From the NCBI GenBank assembly GCA_964515255.1, contig CAZETL010000008.1:1-22642 (forward strand): 22,642 nt of DNA, written 5' to 3'. Each line of letters opens with the position of its first letter. Position 1 is the first letter of the stretch. Shown piece after piece: positions 14,392-21,350 of this stretch. Below the pieces are notes generated by a model, which was not told the DNA's origin, did not search any database, and saw nothing but the letters and a program-made list of their open reading frames with translations. The DNA is from GCA-016699975 sp964515255 (lineage in GTDB: Bacteria; Patescibacteriota; Minisyncoccia; Moranbacterales; UBA1568). Made by a program: the position numbers and the translations under genes.

Positions 14392-15573
14392 TCAAATTAT
14401 GCGGACGAAGTCTTTCTTGCCGCACTTTATAATCGCATTTTTAATATCTTCCGTCAAGATGAAATCCCGATCAGCAACCTTCTCACCGTCAATCTCGACA
14501 CCGCCCTGTTCAACCTTTCGCCGGGCCTCAGTACGACTCAGCGCAAAACCTTCCCGAACCAGAAAGTCCAAAAGACTGATATCGACGGTCAAATGGATCT
14601 CACGAATATCACCAGGAACCTCTCGCCTTGAAAATGTCGCTATAAAATGTTCTTCCGCTGTGCGAGATAGTTCTGGTCCGTGGCAAATTGCGACAATCTC
14701 GCGTCCAAGCCGGAGTTTCGCGTCGCGAGGATTTCCTAATTTCATAATATTCTCAACTTCTTCCATCGAGACGCGAGTCACATGAACAAAGTAACTTTCA
14801 ATCAACTCATCGGGAATGCTCATGACCTTCCCAAGCATATCATTCGGAGCATCCATCACATTGATCGTATTCCCCCAGCTCGAACTCATTTTCCGGCCAT
14901 CCGTGCCGAGGATAAGGTTGTTCATCAGAATATCCTGCGGTTTTTGTCCGAATCGTTCCTGGAGCCTTCTTCCGGCAAGCAGATTGAATCGCTGGTCTAA
15001 CCCGCCAATTTCTACATCCGCTCGAACTTCGAGGCTGTCATGCCCCTGCATAAGCGGATACAAAATCTCCCGGAGAGAAACTCTTTTTCCCGCATCAAGA
15101 CGCCTTTTAATGTTCTCCCTGGCAATAAATTCAGAGACCGAAAAAGCATCAGCTTCCCGTCCAATTTCTGCATACCCCAATTTCGAAAGCCACGTCGAGT
15201 TGGAATGAAATTCCACTCGGCGCATATCGAGAATCTTCCCCGCCTGTTCGGCGTAAGTTGCCATATTCAAGCGGACGACTTCCTCCGCAAGCACCGGACG
15301 CTCGCTCTCCTTATCGCTTGTATCGCCGATCTGCCCGGTGAAATCGCCAACGATGAAAACAATGTCATGCCCGAGCGATTGAAAATCTCGGAGCTTCAGA
15401 AGCGAAACGACTCGTCCCAAGTGAATATTTGGGCTTGTCGGATCGATGCCAAATTTTATACGGAGTTTCTCTCCGGAAAAAAGGCGCGCCTTCAAATGAT
15501 TCCGGTCAATCACCTCCGCCACTCCGCGAGAAAGCAACTCCTCCACCAAGATCTCCCGTTCTTTTTGTTCCAT
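14392..15573 (-). CDS. tyrS: Tyrosine--tRNA ligase
   Basis: A 393-aa class I synthetase from the ATG at 15573, fixed by a strong AAGGAGGAA 8 nt upstream; a start 11 codons earlier would bury that signal. The Rossmann catalytic domain has the HIGH-type motif as NIHLGR (about 49-54) and the KMSKS-type motif as GRKMSSSWGN (about 226-235), where serine replaces the usual second lysine. GGLDQRFNLLAGR is the tyrosine/ATP-site region. The C-terminus (about 327-385) is an S4 RNA-binding domain (LLDFLVREGFALSRTEARRKVEQGGVEIDG) that contacts tRNA-Tyr. It charges tRNA-Tyr. It lies downstream of the 115-aa gene with a 63-nt gap. Confidence 0.95.
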   Translation of the reverse strand: MEQKEREILVEELLSRGVAEVIDRNHLKARLFSGEKLRIKFGIDPTSPNIHLGRVVSLLKLRDFQSLGHDIVFIVGDFTGQIGDTSDKESERPVLAEEVVRLNMATYAEQAGKILDMRRVEFHSNSTWLSKLGYAEIGREADAFSVSEFIARENIKRRLDAGKRVSLREILYPLMQGHDSLEVRADVEIGGLDQRFNLLAGRRLQERFGQKPQDILMNNLILGTDGRKMSSSWGNTINVMDAPNDMLGKVMSIPDELIESYFVHVTRVSMEEVENIMKLGNPRDAKLRLGREIVAICHGPELSRTAEEHFIATFSRREVPGDIREIHLTVDISLLDFLVREGFALSRTEARRKVEQGGVEIDGEKVADRDFILTEDIKNAIIKCGKKDFVRII

Positions 15574-15636
15574 AGAAAGTTCCTCCTTACTGTGAAAGTG
15601 AGACAAGGCAATTACGCACTTCGATCCTTGTTCGCT

Positions 15637-15984
15637 TCAAATTCCCAATTTCCGCCGCGCAAGACGGTATTGGTCGTCGCTCATCATCCTATTCTTCCTC
15701 GCATGTTCAAGCTGCGCCAAGATCTCATCTTTATGTTTCTCGATATTCTTTGGCGTCATCGCTTTCTTAAGGACTTTTTCCCGTTCAGCAGGAGACATCT
15801 TAAGGAGCTGTTTCATCGCAAAGCGCTGGAACATACCCATGTTTTTTGGATCGGGAGCGCCAGGCATTTCAGCAAGCTGATCTTCGAAGCTCTTCTCTCT
15901 CTTCCTCTCACTCTCAAATGGTAATCTCCTGTCTCCGCCAGACACCAGGTCCTTTTTTTTCTTCTTTGCAAATGGATTCCACAT
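15637..15984 (-). CDS. Small charged helical protein of unknown function
   Basis: A 115-aa protein from the ATG at 15984 (a TTG three codons upstream is less likely). It begins MWNPFAKKKKKD and is then almost entirely charged and helix-forming: a central block with MGMFQRFAMKQLLKMSPAEREKVLKKAMTPKNIEKHKDEILAQLEHA and an end rich in R and K. There is no membrane segment or known motif that I can name. The 62-nt gap after secF suggests a shared transcript, so a role with the membrane or translocon is possible but not shown. Confidence 0.65.
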   Translation of the reverse strand: MWNPFAKKKKKDLVSGGDRRLPFESERKREKSFEDQLAEMPGAPDPKNMGMFQRFAMKQLLKMSPAEREKVLKKAMTPKNIEKHKDEILAQLEHARKNRMMSDDQYRLARRKLGI

Positions 15985-16046
15985 AGATTTCAATACGCAA
16001 TTACTCTTTGGAAGAATTGTCGCAAGAGATAACGAACCGAGACAGC

Positions 16047-17168
16047 CTATTTCTTTCGTCTTCGCCTTTTTTTACGTTTCACGCCACTCTTCATTCCCTC
16101 GGAAACCGCCGAAAGAGCGTCTTGCGTTGCACCAGGCAATGCACCTGAATCAAGTGGAACGGGCTGCGAGGACGCCCCTAGCAATCGCGCAGCATCCTCT
16201 CTTCTCGACCTCAAGGGTATTTTCCCCTTTTTTCCCCTCTCAACACTCATTTCAAGCTTCTTTCGGGCGCGTCGTTCGCGAAATATGTTCCCAGTTACAA
16301 GGAGCGCAGTCGCAATATAAATGGATGAGTATGTTCCGGCCGTCACTCCCACGAGAAGCGCCACCGAAAACGAACGGATGGTCTCTCCTCCGAAGATGCT
16401 AATCGCAACGAGCACGATAATGACTGTAAACGAAGTATTGAACGAACGAGCGAGCGTCTGATTGAGAGAAATATTCGCCACCGTCTCAAAATCTTCCTTT
16501 CCGCCGGAACGAAGAAGATTCTCGCGAATACGATCGTACACCACGATAGTGTCATTCACCGAGTATCCAAGAATCGTGAGGAGCGCCGCGATAAATGGCG
16601 CGCCAATTTCAACGCCATAGAATTTTCCGAGAAACGAGAAAACGCCAATGGTAATAACAATATCGTGAGCAAGGGCGATAGTTGCCTGGATCCCATAGTG
16701 CCACGACGATACCGGGCGCGAAACTCCGCGAAACGCCCAGGCGATATAAAGAATAATACCGATCACCGCGAGAAGCAGTGCGGCAATAGCATTTTTCTTG
16801 ATATTCTCGGATACCGACGCTCCGATGAACTCGGAGCGAACAAGTCCGACGGAAGAGTCTTTTTCTTTCAAAACTGCAAGCACTCTCTCATTTATCGCCT
16901 CATCGGAAGATGCGTAACGAATCAGCGTGTTTCTCTCCCCCGATGCTTGCACCACGAGACTCTCTACCCCTGGAACATTGGAGATGCTTGACTCGATACT
17001 TGATCGGTCCGGAACTTTTCCCTCATCCCAAGACACCTCAAGAAGCGTCCCTCCGCGGAAGTCTATGCCAAGCTTCAATCCCCAGAAATACAACATGACA
17101 ACGCTTGCCACGGTAAGAATTCCAGACAAGACATAGAAATACTTCCTCTGTTGAATCAATTGCCTCAT
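16047..17168 (-). CDS. secF: Protein translocase subunit SecF
   Basis: A 373-aa SecF. TM1 is at about 9-30, followed by the conserved LGIDFRGGTLLEV (33-45), the extracytoplasmic P1-like domain (about 45-122), then five C-terminal helices from about 125 with LTILGYSVNDTIVVYDRIREN (197-217), the D4 motif central to proton-driven movement. With SecD it pulls translocated chains to the outer face of the membrane using the proton motive force. Residues about 297-373 are a long basic cytoplasmic tail ending KRKKRRRRKK, not present in E. coli SecF. Its ATG overlaps the secD TGA (ATGA), indicating coupled translation. Confidence 0.95.
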   Translation of the reverse strand: MRQLIQQRKYFYVLSGILTVASVVMLYFWGLKLGIDFRGGTLLEVSWDEGKVPDRSSIESSISNVPGVESLVVQASGERNTLIRYASSDEAINERVLAVLKEKDSSVGLVRSEFIGASVSENIKKNAIAALLLAVIGIILYIAWAFRGVSRPVSSWHYGIQATIALAHDIVITIGVFSFLGKFYGVEIGAPFIAALLTILGYSVNDTIVVYDRIRENLLRSGGKEDFETVANISLNQTLARSFNTSFTVIIVLVAISIFGGETIRSFSVALLVGVTAGTYSSIYIATALLVTGNIFRERRARKKLEMSVERGKKGKIPLRSRREDAARLLGASSQPVPLDSGALPGATQDALSAVSEGMKSGVKRKKRRRRKK

Positions 17169-18868
17169 AGGGATTGAGAATTCGCTTCGGGACGTTTTCG
17201 CTTTGGAACAATGAGGAAGGCGTAACGATCCGCCCAGCTTCCAAGAGTCGCATCAAGAAGCGCGCGCGTCAAAACAATCGCCGTAAACATTGAAAAGAGG
17301 ACTCCGAGAAACAATACCAGGGCAAACCCCTTCACAAACCCGGTGCCGAGCCACATGAGAATGAGACATGTGAGGATTGTTGAGTAGTTCCCGTCCCGGA
17401 TCGACGGCCATGCGCGACGGAATCCCTCATCAATAGACAAAGAAAGACTCTTGCCATTTTTCAATTCCTCCCACGTCCGTTCGAATATAAGGATATTCGC
17501 ATCGACTGCCATGCCGATGGAAAGGACAAATCCGGCGATTCCAGAAAGAGACAGCGTAATCGGGAACGGCGTGAGACTTGACAATTTGAAGATTGCAAAG
17601 AGAAGTCCCGCGTAGAGGAGAAGCGCCGCCGAGGCGACAAGTCCAAAGAATCGATAATACGCGATCACGAAGAATATCACCGCCCCAACACCGATAAAAC
17701 CGGCAAAGAGACTCTGTTTCAAAGAAGAATCCCCGAGAGACGCGGACACCGTTTGCTGTCCGACAAGAGTAATAGGAGCCGGGAGAGCGCCTTCATTCAA
17801 TCTTGAAACCAGTTCCTTTGCCTCCTTCAGGGTGTAATCTCCCGTAATCACTGCCTGTCCATTTGGAATTTCCGCCTCAACAGTCGGCGCACTCACAACC
17901 TCTCCGTCAAGCAAAATAGCGATCCGCTTGCCGATATTCCTCCTCGTAAGGTCTCCGAAAAGTTTTGCACCTTCCTCGTCAAAACGGAGCGAAACCTGTG
18001 GAAGTCCCATGCCAGCTCCGCCGCCATAGTCCACAAAAGCGTCTTTCAAATTCTTTCCCGAAAGCCCAGTAACTTTGAAGCGATCGGTTTCCGGCATCGA
18101 ATCGACGGTTCGCTTTGGAAAAAGGATGTGCGAAACACGCACCTCCCGATCAGCTCCTTCTCCACGCTCGTCAGTTTTCTTTATGATATGCCAACCGAAA
18201 GACGATTCAACAAGGCTCGGCCAGACGGAGCCACTCTTGAAATCTGAATTAAAAACTACGTCATCAAATTCTTTCACAAATTTTCCCTCTTTTGCAAAAT
18301 CAAGATCGCCGCCGTTTTTCGCCGATCCTGGATCCTTGCTGTATTTCTTTGCAAGTTCCGCGAAATCCCCGCCGCTTTTTGCTTGGTTTAGCACGTCTTC
18401 CGCTTGCTTTCGAGACGATTCATTGAGAAGATCGAGACCTTTTTGAAGCGCCTCGCTATTGTCTTCACGGAATTCGAGATACGGTGTCTCTTTCAACATT
18501 TTCTTTGCCCCGTCGACATCCTTCACTCCTGGCAACTCAACAATCACCCTATCCTCGTCCCCTGCCCGAGAAAGCTGGACAAGCGGCTCGCCGACTCCAA
18601 ATGCATTCACGCGGCGCTCGACAACGGCGAGAGCGGACTGAAGCGCCTCATTCCGCTTCTCTTCCGGAATCTGGGTCGTATCTACTTTGTACTCAAGATG
18701 AATGCCTCCCTGAAGATCAAGCCCGAGATTGGTCTGGAGACTTGAAATGCTTGCCCCGATCCATGGCACGCGCGCCACAAGTCGAGGATACGAAATCGCC
18801 GCGGCAAACACCGCAAGAAAAAGCACTCCGAAAAATCGGTACCGGATCAGTCGTTTCGAATTCGTCAT
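17165..18868 (-). CDS. secD: Protein translocase subunit SecD with inserted parvulin-type prolyl isomerase domain
   Basis: A 567-aa protein from the ATG at 18868; an ATG nine codons upstream overlaps the promoter spacer. SecD blocks: TM1 (about 8-29), GLDLQGGIHLEYKVD (49-63), P1 with VVERRVNAFGV, VELPGV and TPYLEF (128-133), then GQAVITGDYTLKEAKELVSRLNEGALP and the TM bundle with GMAVDANILIFER (452-464). In the place of the P1 head, residues about 150-250 resemble PrsA/parvulin: DFAELAKKYSKDPGSAKNGGDL, then SSFGWHIIKKTDERG, then EVRVSHILF. The catalytic-type histidines H227 and H247 are kept. The SHIL strand, normally first, comes last, so the domain looks circularly permuted. It acts with SecF in protein export. 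Confidence 0.93.
   Translation of the reverse strand: MTNSKRLIRYRFFGVLFLAVFAAAISYPRLVARVPWIGASISSLQTNLGLDLQGGIHLEYKVDTTQIPEEKRNEALQSALAVVERRVNAFGVGEPLVQLSRAGDEDRVIVELPGVKDVDGAKKMLKETPYLEFREDNSEALQKGLDLLNESSRKQAEDVLNQAKSGGDFAELAKKYSKDPGSAKNGGDLDFAKEGKFVKEFDDVVFNSDFKSGSVWPSLVESSFGWHIIKKTDERGEGADREVRVSHILFPKRTVDSMPETDRFKVTGLSGKNLKDAFVDYGGGAGMGLPQVSLRFDEEGAKLFGDLTRRNIGKRIAILLDGEVVSAPTVEAEIPNGQAVITGDYTLKEAKELVSRLNEGALPAPITLVGQQTVSASLGDSSLKQSLFAGFIGVGAVIFFVIAYYRFFGLVASAALLLYAGLLFAIFKLSSLTPFPITLSLSGIAGFVLSIGMAVDANILIFERTWEELKNGKSLSLSIDEGFRRAWPSIRDGNYSTILTCLILMWLGTGFVKGFALVLFLGVLFSMFTAIVLTRALLDATLGSWADRYAFLIVPKRKRPEANSQSL
18116..18415 (-). other. Parvulin-like (rotamase) domain within secD, apparently circularly permuted
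   Basis: This segment encodes the inserted domain of SecD. In standard parvulins the order is SHIL strand, helices with FAELAKEYS, GGDLG, then GYHIIKV. Here the helices and GGDL come first, then WHIIKK, a short DERGEGADRE turn, then VRVSHILF. The first and last strands of a parvulin lie side by side in the sheet, so joining them by a hairpin is structurally possible. Identity to the family is clear by eye; enzymatic activity is inferred. Confidence 0.8.
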
Positions 18869-18876
18869 ATGGCGCC

Positions 18877-18905
18877 AGTATACGGAGTTTCCCATTCCCT
18901 CGCAA
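18877..18905 (-). promoter_or_regulatory. secDF promoter TTGCGA-17-TATACT, leaderless start
   Basis: On the minus strand TTGCGA (18900-18905), a 17-nt spacer and TATACT (18877-18882). The secD ATG follows 8 nt after the -10, so the transcript would start at or very near the start codon. The promoter sits directly after the terminator of the lipoprotein gene. Confidence 0.65.
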
Positions 18906-18920
18906 CATTGACAGAGAGAG

Positions 18921-18958
18921 AAAAAGAAGACGGAATTATCCTTCAGGACAATCCCGTC
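18921..18958 (-). terminator. Intrinsic terminator after the lipoprotein gene
   Basis: On the minus strand GACGGGATTGTCC (18946-18958) pairs with GGATAATTCCGTC (18929-18941) over 13 bp including two G-U pairs, with a TGAA loop, followed by TTCTTTTTC. It separates the lipoprotein gene from secDF. Confidence 0.8.
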
Positions 18959-18983
18959 AAAACAATTTACAGAAAAATAAGAG

Positions 18984-19481
18984 TCACTTCCCTCCCTTGC
19001 CGCCCTTACTTATCCCGGAAGAGGAACATCTCATTGCGATATTTGCCGGAGATACCCCAGCTATCCTCGCGCGGCGGCAATCCTCCGCCCGCGCCGCCCG
19101 GATGGCCCTGGAGAGAATTACCTCCAAAAGAACCCCTTCTTTACATTCTCCTCCCTGCTTCCCATTGCACCGCTGGCGCACCAGATTCACAAACTTCTCT
19201 TCGCGTTCATTGAACGACCGAGCAAGAAGCTTTTGAAGACAAGTGGCGTACCGGGCACGGGCACCGACCTCTTCCTGGGAAACTGCATTTCCCTTTTTGT
19301 CCAAGCGCGGCGGCGGAGCATACTGCGTTTGACATTCTTCTGTGGAAGCCGAGGCGTTTCCCCCGAGCAGAAAATCCCGCACTCCGCTCAAGTTGAGGGA
19401 GAACGAGCCTCCCTGTTGAGCGCACCCAGAGAGTACTGCAAGTATCAGCGCGAACACGACCACAGCGCGCATCTTTTTCAT
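18984..19481 (-). CDS. Putative cysteine-rich lipoprotein, unknown function
   Basis: A 165-aa protein starting MKKMRAVVVFALILAVLSGC: a basic n-region, hydrophobic core and the lipobox LSGC, so signal peptidase II would cleave before C20 and the protein would be lipid-anchored outside. The mature part has six further cysteines (C50, C81, C105, C113, C135, C152), enough for three disulfides, and a largely helical, arginine-rich body (ARARYATCLQKLLARSFNEREEKFVNLVRQRC). The last residues are glycine- and lysine-rich. I do not recognise the family. It has its own promoter and terminator, so it is a single-gene unit next to secDF. Confidence 0.78.
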   Translation of the reverse strand: MKKMRAVVVFALILAVLSGCAQQGGSFSLNLSGVRDFLLGGNASASTEECQTQYAPPPRLDKKGNAVSQEEVGARARYATCLQKLLARSFNEREEKFVNLVRQRCNGKQGGECKEGVLLEVILSRAIRAARAEDCRRARIAGVSPANIAMRCSSSGISKGGKGGK

Positions 19482-19519
19482 CTTAGAACCCCCGAAGTTG
19501 GCCAGGATTGACCGATATA

Positions 19520-19548
19520 TTCATACCATGTAAATAGAAAGAAGTCAA
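19520..19548 (-). promoter_or_regulatory. Lipoprotein gene promoter TTGACT-17-TATGAA
   Basis: On the minus strand TTGACT (19543-19548), a 17-nt spacer and TATGAA (19520-19525). Unlike the leaderless genes nearby, this gives a leader of about 32 nt before the ATG at 19481, with a weak G-rich stretch as possible ribosome binding site. The -35 is immediately after the Nudix stop. Confidence 0.55.
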
Positions 19549-19549
19549 G

Positions 19550-20056
19550 TCAACCAGACAAAAACTCCTGAGCGGAACGAAGAATTTTCTTTGCGTTTTC
19601 AAAGGTACATCTTTCGACAGCCTGCCGAAGCGGAAGCCAGATATGGTCCAAATGTTCATGAGAAATAACTACTTTTTCCAAGGGAGACACTTCCGCCAAG
19701 AAAAAATGTACCGTTTTGAAAATCCACAATGCCCGGCCCTCCCGTTTTCGCCGCTTCACCTCAGTCCCCTTGGCAGCGTAGAAAAAATTCGTCGTTCGCC
19801 GGAAGCCGGGCACTATGCGAATATCGCCTATGCCCGTTTCCTCCCGCGTTTCACGCCGAGCAGCGTCTTCAAGCGACTCTCCCGCCTCCACATGTCCCTT
19901 TGCAAAATCCCAGTGCCGATGCCGATATTGAAGAAGAAGAAACTCCAAGTCACCAGAGCGATTCCTTCGAAACAACACCGCTCCAGCCGAGACCTCGTAG
20001 GAAACCGGGAGCCCGAGAACGTGTTCAATTCCTGGTTTTCCGTTCACCCAACGCAT
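19550..20056 (-). CDS. Nudix hydrolase (MutT / Ap4A-hydrolase-like)
   Basis: A 168-aa protein from the ATG at 20056, supported by AAGGA 9 nt upstream; earlier in-frame starts would run into the permease gene. The Nudix box is complete at about 54-76: GHVEAGESLEDAARRETREETG fits GX5EX7REUXEEXGU, including the metal-binding glutamates. The preceding SAGAVLFRR and HWDFAKGHVE resemble bis(5'-nucleosyl)-tetraphosphatase-type Nudix enzymes. It would hydrolyse a nucleoside diphosphate linked to another group; the substrate is unknown. It begins 28 nt after the second permease and may share its transcript. Confidence 0.9.
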   Translation of the reverse strand: MRWVNGKPGIEHVLGLPVSYEVSAGAVLFRRNRSGDLEFLLLQYRHRHWDFAKGHVEAGESLEDAARRETREETGIGDIRIVPGFRRTTNFFYAAKGTEVKRRKREGRALWIFKTVHFFLAEVSPLEKVVISHEHLDHIWLPLRQAVERCTFENAKKILRSAQEFLSG

Positions 20057-20084
20057 ACGGGAAATCCTTTGAGATAAAATAAAA

Positions 20085-21338
20085 CTACCCTTCTCGAATC
20101 GCCTGAATAGGATCGATTTTCGATGCCTTCCACGCCGGATATGTACCAAACACGATTCCGGCTACACCAGAAAACCCGAGCGCGAGAAGAATATTCGACC
20201 CAGACACTACCGGAACAATCGATATTCCCATGGAAGCAATCGCCTTACCAGCGAAAAACAAGAGAAGCAACGAAATGAGCAATCCAATGGCGCCACCGGA
20301 AAGAGCTACAAGAACCGCCTCAACAAGAAACTGGCGGAGAATATCTCTCGGACGCGCGCCGACCGCTTTCCGAAGGCCGACCTCTCCTGTCCGCTCTGCC
20401 ACCGCGACGAACATGACATTGAGAATCCCGACACCGCCAACGACAAGCGAAATTGACGCAAGCGCGACAAGGAGCACCTGAACAGCCCCAAAGACTGATT
20501 GTACAAGCGTTTGCGCTTCTTTGATTGTCGTTACCGAATAATCCTCAGCATCCGCCTTTCGTATATCGTGCCGATCGCGAAGCAACTCACTGATATCGGA
20601 AGCCGTCTCCTCGACTCGAGATTCGTCTCTCGCCGAAGCAGTAATAAAGCTCACATAGTCAACTCCAAGTATCTTTTTCTGCATCGTGCGAAGCGGCACA
20701 TAAGCGAAATCGTCGAAGTTCACGAACCCCGTCGCGCCGCGCGACTGCAACACTCCAACCACGCGGTAATTCGCCCCCTTCATTCGAATCGTTTTCCCAA
20801 GAGCGGGAGACGCCCCGAAAAATGCTTCTTTGATACCGGATCCAAGCACAATTACCGAAGAAACTCCCCGATCGTCAGCGTCGGTATAAAACGACCCTTC
20901 GGAAAATCTGATATTCCGATCGACGAGGGGCGCGTCCGCCGTCGCTCCAAGCAGGAATACCTGCTTATTGGTCTCATGATAACTCGCAAGCGTCTGGCCG
21001 ACAATGCCAGCGTAGTATCGAACGACATTCGAGAGCCGCTTTATCGCCTCAGCATCGTCGAGCGTAAGCGTCGTCACTTGTATTCCCTGCGCAATCCCTC
21101 TTGCATTGCCCGTCGAGTTCCTCCCTTCCGAAGGAACTTTCACTTCTATCTGGATTGTATTGTTTCCGTAACTTTCAATTTGATCGAGAACATAGCGCTC
21201 AACCGCATCGCCGGCAGACGATACGACAAATATGGCAATCGTTCCGATGACGATTCCCGAAAGCGTAAGCAGTGTCCGTCCAGCATTGCCCGCAAGACTC
21301 TTCAAGGCAAATTTCAGCGAAAGGAGCAGTTCATGCAT
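20085..21338 (-). CDS. ABC transporter permease, MacB/FtsX family (second of a tandem pair)
   Basis: A 417-aa protein with the MacB layout: one N-terminal helix (about 20-42, in RTLLTLSGIVIGTIAIFVVSSAG), a large extracytoplasmic MacB_PCD domain (about 45-275, with VLGSGIKEAFFG, GKTIRMKGANYRVVGVLQSRG and FDDFAYVPLRTMQ), then an FtsX domain with three helices (about 285-400) containing VGGVGILNVMFVAVAERTGEVGLRKAVGARPRDIL. The ERTxEVGLRKAxGA loop contacts the ATPase. MacB-type proteins move or release substrates across the envelope by mechanical coupling; the substrate is unknown. No fused ATPase domain. It starts 12 nt after the first permease gene. Confidence 0.92.
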   Translation of the reverse strand: MHELLLSLKFALKSLAGNAGRTLLTLSGIVIGTIAIFVVSSAGDAVERYVLDQIESYGNNTIQIEVKVPSEGRNSTGNARGIAQGIQVTTLTLDDAEAIKRLSNVVRYYAGIVGQTLASYHETNKQVFLLGATADAPLVDRNIRFSEGSFYTDADDRGVSSVIVLGSGIKEAFFGASPALGKTIRMKGANYRVVGVLQSRGATGFVNFDDFAYVPLRTMQKKILGVDYVSFITASARDESRVEETASDISELLRDRHDIRKADAEDYSVTTIKEAQTLVQSVFGAVQVLLVALASISLVVGGVGILNVMFVAVAERTGEVGLRKAVGARPRDILRQFLVEAVLVALSGGAIGLLISLLLLFFAGKAIASMGISIVPVVSGSNILLALGFSGVAGIVFGTYPAWKASKIDPIQAIREG

Positions 21339-21350
21339 AAATGCCGGAAA

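Noticed and set aside
15574..15636. A T-box or other riboswitch before tyrS (also checked before pheS)
   Set aside because: Both upstream gaps are far too short for a T-box and lack its conserved elements; pheS appears leaderless.
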